64,000 nt of DNA from Xestospongia muta (lineage: Eukaryota > Porifera > Demospongiae > Haplosclerida > Petrosiidae): positions 4,960,001 through 5,024,000 of the forward strand of contig OY848930.1 of assembly GCA_963693285.1 (NCBI GenBank), read 5' to 3'. Shown piece after piece: positions 22,501-36,179 of the stretch. The notes under the pieces are model-generated. The model saw nothing but the letters and a program-made list of their open reading frames with translations, had not been told where the DNA came from and did not search any database. The stretch's first letter is position 1. Each line of letters opens with the position of its first letter. The position numbers and the translations under genes were made by a program.

Positions 22501-25500
22501 GCTTACCATGGTTAGGAAGAGGCCAAATTCTGGGCTAAGGCTAACAACATCTCCATCAGTGAAAATAAACTCTGACTTCCTCTCCTTTCGGCACTGCAAG
22601 ACAACTGCAATCTGTTGAGCTGCCACTGACAAAACTGGTAACTCAATTCTGTTAAACTCGTCAAAACATCCCCATGAACCTGACTGTGCAAGCCCTTTGT
22701 AGATTCTGCCCAAGCCCCGGAAATCCATCTGATCAGAGCAGTTAAATACAACTACATATTTTCCAAGAGCTCTACCCATATCTTTGGTAGTCTCTGTCTT
22801 ACCAGTACCTGTTAAATGTCACAAGTAATTGACACTGATAATTGGATCAGTGATGAACTTACCAGCTGGTCCTGCAGGAGCACCTCCCATTGACATTCCC
22901 AAAGCCTGAGCTAGTGTTATATAACATCGATCTGTTAGTGGTGTAATGACAAGACGCTCAGTACAACCCAGGAACTCGTTCTGGTAAGTAAAATTAACAT
23001 CTGTAATTGAGATAACACATTTGTCAGTGTCTTCATTGAAGTAGAAACGACTCTGTTTCAACCATTCAAAATCAGTAGCTGATTTAATATTCATACGAAC
23101 CTGTACAATGAAGAAGACATATGCTCAACAATATACACACAATCTGTTTAGTTTGAAGTGGCTATAAGACATAGCTCAGTTCAAACTAAATGGATTGTCA
23201 TAGATGGCACATTAAAATACATGTATCTAATCCTGACCATATCATTAAAGATATCTCTCTGATGAAGATGTATTGTAATCAATGTCTCATATTTGACACG
23301 ATCAATCTTGTTCAATTCCTGTGTGGTCATTTCAATGAGGGAATTGAGGATGTCCAAAAAGTGCTGGTCTGTAGCCCCCATAATTTTCTTGTCTACACGA
23401 GCATTTTTTAAAGCATGTGTAGCATCAGCTGTCCAAATAATTTGCAATCCAAGGAGACCAATCTGAAATGGTAAGAAGAGAGGTAAGTTAAGAACTCATT
23501 ATTTCTATTGTGTGTTTTAATTTTAAACAGTCTCTATGTTCATTACTTGAGCTGGATAGGAACCCAAGAACTCCATTAGTTCGAAGTTAGGGTCTTTAAT
23601 AGCTACTGCAGCTTGTCTTATAACTGCATGAACAGATCGTTTTGCCATATCTAATAATTTGCCAAGCCATATTTCAACATTGCCTTGTGCTAATACTGGC
23701 TTTTCCAACTAGAAGAGAGTAAGAAAACAAGTCCATTTGTATTTGAAATCAGTAATGAAATTCTGACCTCAATTGTTTCAGGTTCTCTTGAGTTGATGTG
23801 TGTAATACGGTCATAGTCTTTCTCATGAAAGGTGACAGTCTTGATGTTATCAAAGACACTTAACAGATGAGCCTATAAAACACACACTATAGATTTTAAT
23901 GTAAGAGCATGTATATATTTACTTGTATGGTGTGTGAGTCAGAAGCTTGACCTAGGATCTCCAGCAGTGCTGGGTCTGAAACAAAGAAAAATCGTGGAAA
24001 GATAAGTCGTTTCTTCTCTAGATAGCCTGTTAATGACTTCTGACAAAGTTCTAATTGTTCTAGAAGATGAGGTAAGAGTTGTCCAAGAGTTTCATCACCA
24101 GCACAACACTGTACAACATTGGATGTCTCGTGAGCTTTTGTCATTATCTTAATCCATGATTTGTCAATATTCTGGAAACGTTTTGCTTCCTACAAGTCAC
24201 AGAGTAAACCAATAAAGTCATATCGTATACATGATACCTTTGGTAGTTGCTTAGCAATATCACCACCAACAAAGACAGCTTCTAAATACACCCAAAGATT
24301 CTGAACTACCAACCAATTCTCTAAAATTTCTGAAGTGTTAGTAAGGTTTTTCACCCATTTCTGTATATCAGCCTTGAAGGGAGCATTGTACCTAAGAAAA
24401 ATAATATGTAACTGTTTTAAAGACTGTGAGTACTCACTCATTACGTACCTGTTGGACATCAAAGAACTCAGAACCATTAAAGAATCTTCCATGAGTGATA
24501 TGATCTCACCAGTTTCCTCTCCTCTCAAGAGGAGCTCACCACGAGTCTTAAATGGGGCAAATGCCAGGTTATGGACAGCCCACTCTGCAGCCACTTGCTT
24601 GAGTTTAGCCTCAATGTCTTGTTCCTTAACAGCTGCAATACAAATATCCTGTAAAAACACATCTATTATCACTCAGACAACAGTCAGAAATAATTTACTT
24701 CAATGTCCTCCATGTTTTCCAACAAAGGAGCTTCCATTACATTACGCAGAGCAAATCCTTCACTCTCAATATCAAATTTATGTTTAGTAATTTCCTCAAT
24801 TCTCTTCCAATGACGTTCCTTCATAGCTTTATCTGCCATACGTTCAAGTAAAGGACAAATAGCATTGAAATCGTCAATCTTCTTGGTGAGGTCTTTGAAG
24901 GCTTGCCATTCTTTGAGACCCTTGGGAAGCTTACGGCACTTGTTTTGAAAGTCTAGCAGCTCATTGTTAATTTTCTCAATATCAACCTGATCAGGACAAA
25001 CAAATAAACAGATGAAGAAGAGACAAAGACATACAATTATATCGAGATACCATTTATTTTACCTCTGTCCACAAAATGTCGTAGTACCCGTCAACACTGT
25101 CCATTACAGCATTATAAAGACCGTAAAGTTTCTGGAGGAGGTTCAACTCTTTCCTAATCTCAACAAGTGTAGGATAGTCAGTTACTGGAAGTCCAAACAA
25201 ATCTTCTCCACCAGAATAGGTTTGGAATTTGCGCCATAAATCATCAAACTGACTCTGTCAATTACCAACAAATAAATAGAAAGAAGGGACGATAAATAAT
25301 ACCTGGTATATGACCAGACGATCAGATGCTTCTCGTGGTGGAATACCCACAACCATTGGTCCTTTCTAAAAGGGAAAATAATCAAAGTAGACATATTTAT
25401 TGACGATGAAATCAGCAATATGACTTACATCATTATAACTGTCAACAAATGTTGTAACAGTTCCTTGAAATTGCTTCACGTTTTCTTCCAAAGAATCTTT

Positions 25501-28500
25501 AAATTTTGGTTGGACTTGTAACAGTTCAGACAGAATCTCTGCAATTTGGTTGATGAGTTTTTGCCAGAGATATCGTAAAGTGTCTACTCTTTCAACTTCT
25601 TCCTGACTCACTGCTATACCATATCTTTGAAGTAGAGTGTAGCATTCCTATAAATTAGAATAAAGTATGATGGAAAATAGGACACTAAACTAAAGAAGCA
25701 TTACCTCAATTGGGCCCAGGAACATGTCAATGCGTATTTCATTCTCTCGTATCTCCTTCAATGTTGCCATGACACTTCTTATATCATCCAAGTCCTTAAG
25801 AGGTCGAGAAATGAGTTTGATCCATTCTTCAATAGACAAGAAGATCTCGTCCATAATGCCTTGATAATGCTGACTCATAGAGCGTCCATAGCAGACTCTC
25901 CACTGTTTTGCCTCTGTAATTAACATTACTTTTAATTTTTCAGTGTGAAGGCAAACAGCACCAGCTGCTTGGGTATCAGACTCGCTTTGAATTGACTCCT
26001 CTAGCTGTTGGAACATATGCATTTCTTGTTGGTAATCACTGACGCTTGGATTTGTTTCAGAAAACTTGGCAACTTGTTCATCTCTGTCAACAGCCCACAA
26101 TAGTTTGTATCGAGCATACTGATCAATGTTGGACTGTATGACGGTCTTAGTAGAACTCAGGCTAGTACTTAGGACAACCATAAGCTTAACAATTTCTTTG
26201 TGCTCTGCAACAACATGGTAATAGGTCTTAAGGCGAGTGGTTGAGGTGTCCAATTTCATCCGAGAGTGGAGTCCTATTACACTCTGAGTGTGAGAACCTG
26301 GTCGCACTTGTCCCCAACAGTAGATATTTTTCAAAATAGAAAGGATGGTCTGGACAACATGATTCATTGTCTGTTGTATTTCATCCAGACTAGGTTTCAT
26401 GACAAGATTTGGCAAGGATAAGATAATATCTGCAACAAACAGAGGATGGTGTTCTTTCTTTTCATCAGCAGAGAATTCTGTATATCCCAGAGCACTAGCA
26501 AATGCCACTCGTTTTCTAAGAGTTTCCATGCTGTTACGAAAAAGCTGAACTAATGTATCTATGTTTGTTTGTTGGTAGTAATCATACAACACCTCTGCTT
26601 CTTGTTGCATTTTGGATTGTTGCTCATGTTTTCTTTTTAATGTTAATGCTCCAGGGACTGTGGTATCCTCTGGTGGTTCAGAAGGTAGAGAATCATCTGC
26701 TAGTAGCAACAAATCCAACAGTTCTTGAACAGCTTTCTCCACCACTAGACTCTTGTTTTCCAAACAAATTGCTCCATTTTGGCACAACTCCTCTGTTTTT
26801 GCTGTGAATTCTTCAACCGTAATGACTTCTTGACTGGGCACATCACAAAGAGGTACTTTCAACATTTCTGAGAAAGTTTTAAATATGCGATGCTCATGTA
26901 TTCCAATGACAGAGTCAATGCGTTGTTCTAAGTCTTTGAGATGTTTCTGAACTGTGTACACAAAGTCTGTCAGATTAAGAGATGTCCAACGGAGAACTGA
27001 CAGGCCTGGACTCAGTATTGTGTTCATTTGTTCAATGTGTGGAGACATAAGAACTTGGAAGAGCTCTGGTATCTTGGTAATAACACGATCGTACTCTGTG
27101 ACAAGTAACTGGATTGAGAAAGAAATAATAGCATATAATACTAGCCAACAGAAAATGTTTGTGCTAACAGAAGAAGAATTACTATGTGGTTTAACTTACT
27201 TTCACTACATTATAGTTGCTTAGGATTGTGGTTTTGCGAGTATAAAGAGTAATAGCATCTTCCGGTATCTCAATACCCATTCCACTTAAAACCTGTACTT
27301 CACGGAGAAACTCGTTGATCTGAGGGTCAAAGTTGACAAGTAAAGCTTTAGATAATGGGTCTCGGATAAGTAACGTAGATGTTAAACTATGCTTAGTAGC
27401 ATTCATCTTTTCTCTCCATTGACGAAGATGTATGATCTCGTATTCTACCAATACTTGGGCAAGTCGATTGTATCCTCGAATCATGTTACGAGTATCAGAC
27501 TGCTCAAGTAACCCAGGCAAGTCATGAAACAGTTTAACTGGTTGACTGATCTTCTGGTAGAGTTGTCTGCACCAAGCTATTCTACTGGCTACTGGAGGTA
27601 GGTTGCGTGCAATTGGAGGAGATTTTTTATTGGTGTTATATTCCTGCTGAACGTATTGTAGTTCTCTACGAAATCTCTGTAGTATGATAGGATAACAATT
27701 AGGTACATTCACAGCAGGTATCTTCAATCTATAAAGGAAATATTGAAAACATGATAAATGTAGACTGGATTGTGATTCATTACCTTATGAATCGTTTTGC
27801 TGTCTCTATTGCTTGAAGACTAGTGGAAGATCTTGTGAAGTGATCATCCATGAGTTGCAACAACTGGCTCTAAAGAAATGTTAATGACATTACAATAGAC
27901 ACTCTGATTTATTTCAACAAATTAACACTAAATTATCATTTTAATATAACATTCTTTAAATTCTAACACACAATTATGGATCATAAGTAAATTCAATGGT
28001 AACCTCATACTCACATTGAGGTCTTGAACTTGACGCTTGAAATCTTCGTAGTCTCCATCAAAGTCTGTCTTGCGTTGTTCTAGTACGTCATAAGGTTTCT
28101 TTTTAAGAGTAGCCAAAGCCAGATTGAAACGGGAGTTCAATTGCTCCACCCCTTCTATATGTGACAGGCCCATTGAAGAGTAAATTTTAACTGTTGTGAA
28201 AAGTTCTCGTAGTTTTTCCAATCTAAATAAAGTGATAATCACGTGAAAAATCATGTCACTAGGTTTAATACCTTTTACTGAAATTGTTGAACTTTCCAAA
28301 TATATACATCTCAGAGAAATCAAATGGTTTCTCATCAGGATGATCTTCTAGACGTTTCTTTGTACGTTGGAAGCACTGCTGGTATTCTTCATTTAGTTTA
28401 AGACACTGTTCCATCTTACAAACTACCTCCTCTCTCTCTTGTTCCCACACCTGATAATGGATGATATAGTCATGTCTGAATGTAATATTCTTAATGATCT

Positions 28501-30221
28501 TACCTTATGGTAGCCATTATCAGTAATGTGAGCTCTACAGGCATTGATCATTTGGTTTGTCACTTTAACAAACAGTGCAGTCATATGCTCTGAGGTATTG
28601 TAGTAACGAGAATAACTGTTGATCATACGTATGGCATTCATTAATCCTGGAATGGCATCTAACATGGTAACCTATAAAATAATACAGATAGGCATATAAA
28701 TTAATTTTACATATACAACTAGAAGTGACAATTAGAAATATTCACATAGTTAAGTGTAAAACACCACAGGTAGTCAGTACATTACTTAAACATACTGGAT
28801 TACACTTGTACAATGGTTCACAGTATTTTTCTAGTGTATAAAGAAACTTGACGTTATCTTTGGCCTCATTTGTGAAGTCTGTGATCTGCAGATCAAGCTC
28901 CTTCCAGGTCTACATGTGAAAAGAAAAGTGTAAGAAGTGGAGGGTTTCAACAGATGATTAACAATCAGCTGAGGGGCTTTAGTAATTGGTATAAATACCT
29001 TGAGAACTTTAGACTTTGCTGCTACTAATAGAGATACCACATTTCTACATTGAGGACTCTTAACACAAGCTGTTAAAGAGTCAAAACGTGCAAGACGTTT
29101 CTTCCAGTAATCTAATTCAGCTTTAGGTCCAACATCATCAGCTTCTTTACGCATCTGCTCTGACTCTGTTAATATCTAAAATACAAACTAAATGTGTTCA
29201 TTGATCATCGTTAAGAGCACCTGTTCAATTTCCCGACACCAACGCAATGCACATTGTTCTGAGGCTTCAACCAATTCTGGATTACTTGCTGATGAGAGTA
29301 TCTCACTAGGTGAGGTCACCTTGGCAAGTTGGTTATGTTCACATGGTGACAGTTTAACAGCATCAGCAATGCTAGCTTGTGCATTGGCTAAAACTCCTAC
29401 AAAAGATGAGAGTTTACTCAGAAACTGTTGCTTCACTCGTTGGGCTTCTGCTCCAGTAAGATCACCCCATTTCTCATTCTTTTCTAAAGCTGGAATGAAG
29501 ACTAAGTCAAGCAATCTCTCGATAGCTCCCAATAGTCCCTCTCCATTAGAGTCCAGCATACCAAAATAGACCTCCTAAGTATTTAGAGGATCAAGTGGTT
29601 CATTGAGTACCAATAATGCTAACCTGGTGAATGTTCAACATAGTGATAGGTTTGTTTGTGTTTGGCCGAACAAAGAACATACAAGAACCAGAATAAGCTT
29701 CTTTAGTACCATCTGTAATCCATAGCTTCTTCTCTTTTCTTGAGTCTATATAATATTGAAAAGAAAGTATCATTACCAGCGTGGTCTACCTCCTTCCATT
29801 GGTGTCCCATCTTCGGAGAAGAATAGTAGAGAAGATTGACCTCCTTGTGCAAAGAAATTGTCAAAAGCATCCAACTATTTAAAAAGGAGATGATAAATTA
29901 GTTACATTCGGTATTGTAATGTAGAATTCACTTGATCTCCTTCTAACATTAACTCTTCTGCCTCTTCTATTGTAAGCCCTCTTCTTTCTGCAACAGTAGA
30001 TAATATGAAGTCGTGACGTCCGTCCATTCTAGCTCGCTTTTGCTCCCTCTCCTCCTTTGTTTTCATCTGCATAAGCAATTCAAACAGCAATCTTACCAAA
30101 ATTGCAATACCTGTTGCTCTTTGATAGTCTCACTAGTTAGCGTCTGCAGTCTTCCACGCTGTTTCGAATCTCTCTTTGCGTGACGACGAACAACAGACTC
30201 TTTTCTAATTCGTTCTTCCAT
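13563..30221 (-). CDS. Axonemal outer-arm dynein heavy chain, DNAH5/DNAH8 class
   Basis: Dozens of exons with short introns run from [20 protein letters not shown] at 30221 to the stop at 13563. The N-terminal tail spans about 30.2-23.1 kb. Walker A motifs of the motor are: AAA1 GPAG|TGKT, split by a 54-nt intron (22809-22862); AAA2 GPSGAGKT near 21.86 kb; AAA3 GEQGTAKT near 20.86 kb; AAA4 GVGGSGKQ near 19.71 kb. The coiled-coil stalk and microtubule-binding tip ([31 protein letters not shown]) lie at about 19.0-18.0 kb. AAA5, AAA6 and the C-terminal domain follow. Class-defining blocks are [36 protein letters not shown] and the end [28 protein letters not shown], as in DNAH5/DNAH8. It is the minus-end-directed motor of ciliary outer arms. 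DNAH5 and DNAH8 cannot be separated here. Confidence 0.95.
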
Positions 30222-30528
30222 CTTCTCGCCAGCTTTGAAAATTACTTACCAGTTAACTTTTAAGTTACACCTTAGAATGTAAAATAAGGTACGTCAGCCC
30301 CACCCCAAATTGAAACTCGAGTAGTTTGTTAATTTTGTTATGTCGTTGTTTACAAACGTACTGCGCATGCTCAGTAGATTTGGGGAGGAATTCCAAGTCA
30401 GCTTTGCGCAGCAGCCCCACCTTACTTTCACCATAGACTTATACTCTCACTCAGCTTGATTTTGCAAGTGAGTTAGTTAATATTAAAATTAGCTAACTAT
30501 ATACACACACACACACACATTATATATG

Positions 30529-30568
<40 letters not shown>

Positions 30569-30598
30569 TATATATATCTTTATTCTTTAAATATAGTA
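30222..30598. promoter_or_regulatory. Shared upstream region, dynein/FAM234-like
   Basis: 377 bases lie between divergent starts. CTGCGCATGCTCAG at about 30360-30373 is one base from the NRF-1 palindrome (TGCGCATGCGCA). Near the FAM234 side are CA, TA and again CA runs (about 30501-30580) that form a near-symmetric block. No RFX X-box was found by eye. Binding is inferred. Confidence 0.45.
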
Positions 30599-33562
30599 AT
30601 GTCCAAGAAGCATCCCTATGCAGCACTGTCTCAAGAAAGAGATTCAGAGGAAGAACTGACTATCTATGATAAAAAATTTGGAGAGAGTACCTACAATGAG
30701 AATGAGGAACTTATTTTTCGTTCAAGAAGTGGTCATAAGAGGTTTTCTAATCACTCCACTTCCTTGAAAGCCCGAGTCATTACATGTGGTGTGGTGATCT
30801 TGATCTTAATGATAGTGGTACTTATAACTGGATACTCAGCAATTGCACTGTGGAACAACTCTTTATCAGCTGATACAAACTCAACTGTTACTGAAATGCC
30901 CTCTGCCCAACCCAACGAGAATGAAACATTTCATCACATCTCCGATGTTAACAGCTGGAGAGCCGAACTCAATGGAGGCCAAAGTGAGTTAAGTGTGTTG
31001 TTACACGATGTCAACAAAGATGGTATACCTGATGTTATTGTGGATTCTGTAACGTCTCGATTTCAAGGCCAAGAATTTAGCCACTGTCCTGGCCAACATG
31101 ATGACAAGTGTGAGGAGAAGTATGGATTTAGTCCTTGTCAATCACGTATTCTTGCATTAAATGGAAAAAACGGTGCCATACTCTGGAATAGGTGGGTTCA
31201 ATTTGATCCCTTTGCAGCTAACTGCCGTGAGGACTTCAACCATGATGGTCTGAATGATTGTCTCTTTGCAGGAAGACTAGGCGCCTTTGTTGCCTTTGAT
31301 ATTCACAATGATGAATTGTTATGGGTAGTAGACTCAAGTTTGACTTGTCCTGCATACAACTATTTCTATCCTCTGATATCAAAAGATTTCAATAAAGATG
31401 GAGTGAATGACATCATAATGACACATGGTGGTGACCCAATGTATCCAGACTCTGATAAAAAGCGCACACCAGGATTTCTTGTTGTTGTTTCCGGCTTGAC
31501 TGGTCAGCAACTGTCCGATCGTATCCTTACTCCCGATAACCATGAGACATATAGCTCTCCTATTTTGTACACACTTCCTGATGGAACGGAACTTATTCTG
31601 TTTGGTTCTGGAGGTGAAACAATTTCTGGATCCTTGTGGGCTATCACTTTAGAGAGTTTACAAACTCATGTGAATCACTACATCACTGCACATAAAACAA
31701 CAAGATACACACCAAACAAGATATATAAACCTGTTTTATGTTACTCTCTGGAAGAGTTACAACAATTAAGACCCCAGATTGAGAAGAACACTTACTTAGT
31801 GGAAAAACATGAGAAGTGGATGGAAGTTTGTCCAATGTTGTCAAGAGAAACAAAGCCTATTTGGAATAAGTATAATTTATGTGTATATGAATTTATTCCA
31901 GCTGGCACAGCAGGTACGGTCCTGCCACCTGTTATTATAGATATCAACAAAGATGGTAATATGGATCTTGTTATCTCTCAGTTCAATGACCACACCCTCT
32001 TGTATGACGGTGGAAGTGGCAGTATTGTTTGGGATCATTACAATCATAACACACAGACATACAGGTAAAATATAAATAAGAAATATTGTTCCTCTCCTCA
32101 TGTCATGTTATATAACAACACATTGCATGATTACTATTTTTAGAAAGATAGATAACAACACACTGTGTGGGTACTATTTTTAGAAAGATAGATCAGTTTA
32201 ATGATGTAATCTTGTGACAGACTTTCTTATAGAAGTTACCAAAGCAGTGAATATACACTTATGAATTATCTCATGTTTACATTATATGTACATTGTAAGC
32301 CTGAGGGTTTGACCATGAACATGTGATCTGATAAATTTCTGTAATATTATTCTTTCTTTATTAGTGTACCTGCTCCCATTCATTTTAACAACGATGATAC
32401 TCTTGATCTCCTTGTCCGGTTCAATAAAGGACACTGGATGACATATGACTACTCGTACATGGGTATTTTGGACGGGAACAATGGTGAGCTCCTTTGGAGC
32501 CTTAACTGTTCTCAGGGTGTTATGTCATCACCTGTAACACTACAACATAAGAACAGAGGTCAAGATGGTATGCTATTCATAGCTATTGGGTGTGGTCGAA
32601 TGCTACAAAAAGAGACAACAGAGGATAACAAGAATGGTGAAAGACAAAAACGCAGTGATACATGTCCTAGAACGTTCTTTGAAAATGGGCAAGTTTATGA
32701 GACAAAAGAATATAAAAGAAAAGAGGCTGATGGACAGGAAGGGTTCTTCCCAGATTCCCAAACTGAAGGTTCTGGTAACAATATGCATTCTCCTATCAAT
32801 TCTGGACCAGATATTGATCTCAGTCAATTCCTGCCACATGACCTTTGGGAGACTAGAGACAACTCTGATTCCTTTCCAGATCCATGGAAAAAGCCAAATG
32901 AATTTATTGAAGACTATTGTGAGTATGAACCAGATTTGTTGGAGGCTAGTGTTTACTTTCTCACACCAGAACTTACAACTACCAGTAGAATTAATCCTTT
33001 GTTTGTGTTTCAACCTTACATCTACAGTGAGTTACCAGAAAATTACTACATGTTACATGTACAATATTGATGACTACTCCTACTCTCTTTTTTCTTTCTA
33101 GAGCCTCCATCTATTCCAAACTCTAGTACTCAGAATGGGCAACAAAAACGTCATGGTGATTCAGATTCTGAAGACATTGGTCATGAACACAGTATCATGG
33201 AGCTCATGAAAAACCGAAAAGCCCTTCGCTGTGCACACATCTTAGCTCCAGTTCAGTCTGCTTCAACTCCAGCCATTACAGATGTAAATGGTGATGGCAA
33301 ATTAGATGCTGTCATTTCTATTACATATTCAGAAGCTTCTGGTAAGTATGGGATGCCAGAATTGAGCTTTCTTCATCCACCTAAGGTTGTAGTACAGACT
33401 TTCACTCTGGAAGACATGCTTAAAGCAACTAACAAGAATATAGCTGCCAATAATATAGACTTTTTGTCTTATTACTCAATGGATGAACAACCGTGGACAG
33501 AATATATGGGAAGGAATGGTGATGGAGTATTTGTGAACCCTCCCTCCAACCACACCTATTAA
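30599..33562 (+). CDS. FAM234 (ITFG3)-like FG-GAP beta-propeller membrane protein
   Basis: Three exons: 30599-32064, 32365-33026, 33102-33562, about 860 residues. A cytosolic N-terminus of about 58 residues (YAALSQERDSEEEL) is followed by one membrane span (VITCGVVILILMIVVLITGY) and a large extracellular part, so it is a type II protein. At least five DxNxDGxxD calcium-type loops are seen: DVNKDGIPD, DFNHDGLND, DFNKDGVND, DINKDGNMD and DVNGDGKLD, typical of FG-GAP/VCBS blades as in integrin-alpha propellers. N-glycosylation sequons (NNS, NST, NET) follow the membrane span. FAM234 proteins are of unknown function. Assignment to FAM234 rests on topology, size and repeat type rather than a long conserved block, so it is less certain than the fold. 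Confidence 0.75.
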
Positions 33563-33751
33563 TTGCTACGAAAACTATTATTTTGAGTTATTATGGTTAC
33601 AAAAGTAATATTCTCAATGGCTGGCCTCAATTGTAATTCAGTACAGGCCACTAATATGTTTAATGTGCTATGATATTATATCAGTTTGATTATAATTATT
33701 ATGACCACACCTTCTATAATAATTCATATCTTGTTGTCTAGAAAGAGGGAA

Positions 33752-34728
33752 ATGGTTTACATGTGCTTTATTTTCCTGCTCTTATCAAGAGTGGAAGTAG
33801 ATGAAGCGGCCATATATGACAGAATATTCGAGAAGGCAGATAAATACGAGCTACCAAACTTGCCTTATCACTACAATGGTCTTGAGCCTTACCTTGATGA
33901 AAGGACTCTCATTGTCCATCATCAAGGCCACCACAAAGCATACACTGATAAAATGAATACTGCTTTACAAGAATGGAGAGAGAAGGTAATACATAAAGTC
34001 AAAATTTAGTTGTAATAGTAGAATGTTATCATTTTAAGTTCAAACGTCATTGATCAGAGTGGCCAAGTTTCTCCTCATATAAAATGCACACAGCAATGAC
34101 TGTTTATCAATTTAACCATTTAATGTTAAATTGTTCATACTAATCTCTATTCCTTTAGATGCCACATGACCCATTAGCAACATCATCAATATTTGATATA
34201 CTAAAAAGGTTGGACCAAATACCTGAAAAATGGCAGACAGCTCTCAAGAACAATGGCGGAGGTTATGTCAATCACATCTTCTATTGGGCCACTATGTGTC
34301 CTATTCCAAATGCTCCTCCAGCAACTCTCACTGATGCCATTGAAGAAAATTTTCCAGGAGGAATTAGTTATTTCTTTGATAATTTTACATCGTCTGCAAA
34401 GTCTTTATTTGGTTCAGGTTATGTGTGGTTAGTACAAGACAAGGAAAAGAATCTTTATATTATTCAAACTAAGGACCAGGTAATGTAATGTACTTGATTG
34501 TATCGAGAGGGTACCTTCTTTTTGTAATAGGATTGTCCAGTGACCCAAAATATGTTCCCTCTTCTTGTACTTGATGTCTGGGAACACGCCTATTACCTTA
34601 AACACGAAAATAAAAGACCTCACTACATTGAAAATTGGTGGAATGTGGTCTGTTGGCAAGAGGTTGAAAACTTGCGTCTGTTTTGGCAAGAAACTTTGAA
34701 GGTTAATAGAGAACACAATGAGCTTTAG
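33752..34728 (+). CDS. Fe/Mn superoxide dismutase with leader peptide and HNEL end
   Basis: Exons 33752-33985, 34159-34479 and 34531-34728 encode about 250 residues. The dismutase fold is complete: [23 protein letters not shown] (human MnSOD ligand His26, plus His30 and Tyr34), [11 protein letters not shown] (ligand His74), GSGYVWL, and [18 protein letters not shown] (ligands Asp159 and His163). It converts superoxide to hydrogen peroxide. The start is not a mitochondrial presequence: [19 protein letters not shown] is a short hydrophobic leader followed by acidic residues, and the protein ends REHNEL, matching the ER-retrieval pattern [KRHQSA]-[DENQ]-E-L. An N-F-T sequon is present. An in-frame ATG at 33701 could lengthen the leader. 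It starts 190 bases after the FAM234-like stop. Confidence 0.9.
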
Positions 34729-34977
34729 CAATGCTTGTTGCCCGTTTGTTAATAGATAAATTAATTCACAATTTATAATTTATTTCTTTGTTATTATAAT
34801 ATTTTCACTCATAATAACCTCCAAGCAGAGTAGGGTAACTCTGGTTGGTAGGCATAAAGAATAAATTTTTGAACAAAAATAAAATATAAATTTTATCAAT
34901 ACTAGTGATCAACAGGTGGTATATATCACACATTACAAAGTGAAATGATATGAAGTATTGTAGACACATACCTAATG

Positions 34978-36088
34978 CTACTTTTTCAGGGTGGTTATCA
35001 ATCTTGACTTCCTACGGTCTAAGCAAACTGGACATGTTTTAGCCGACAGGAAACAATCCCTAAAGAGAGAGAGAAAATAGGATGATAGAAAGAAGAGATG
35101 CAAAGTTTCAGATATGGGTGCCAGTACCTATGATATTGTGTCATACACACTGAACATAATGTTGAATCTTTGCTAAATGAGAATAAAACATCCCGTGTGT
35201 GACACAGCTTACAGATTTGTCCTCGGCTGGAACATATCTACATAGATTTACAAGTAACTCTTTCTCAGTACTTATTAGAGTAATACTTATCATGATAATA
35301 CCACTTACCTCACATTCACTGACTATATGGCTTAAGAATATCTTATGTACTGCTTGAATTTGAGGTAGAAGGCTACCATCTTGAATTGACATAAGATCCG
35401 ATAAAGCAAAAATTTCAGCTGTGTCTTTAAAGTGTGCCCAAGGATCTAGCTGCAAGTAAGAAAAACGTAGAGAGAGAGAATACAGTTGATGATATATCTA
35501 GTGTTTTACTTCTTGTAATAGTTTCTCTTCTCTAGCTCGTTCACATTTTACAAGAATTTCTTTCATCATCATTATGTCATTACGTAAACCCTGCAAATAA
35601 ATAAATGGATGGAGGAATGAAAGGGCTTTCAATAGTAAATTGATTGATACGATATATTCTAGCTATCTCCTAACCTCAACAGCACTGATGTCATGGACAT
35701 AAGAATAAATAGAAGGATTAACAAGTTGTATAGAGATTAGAGGACGTGATTGAAGAGCATTCAATAATTCGGAACAGCTGCTGCAAACCTAAGAGAAGAA
35801 ATTTTAAAAAATTATAAATAATTATTAAGTTTACTCTTCTCAAAGAGAAGTCCCAATTGTGTAGAACACGTGCAGGAATAATAGCTAAGTCATTATGATG
35901 GCAGTCAGGACAATAATATAGTCCAGTATAATCACAAAGACGAACTTCAGTTGAGTTCTGATTCAAAGCTTGATTACAAGATGAACAACGAAAATATTGA
36001 ATGGTAAGACCTTTCTCTGGACATATCTCCATGTTGTACTTGCACTGTTCCTAAGAGAGGAACCATATAATGGAAACACAGACAGACT

Positions 36089-36127
<39 letters not shown>

Positions 36128-36144
36128 TGACAGACAGACAGGCG

Positions 36145-36179
<35 letters not shown>

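Noticed and set aside
30222..30598. RFX X-box in the dynein promoter
   Set aside because: I looked for RYYNYY-N(1-3)-RRNRAC palindromes because ciliary genes often have them and found no convincing match.
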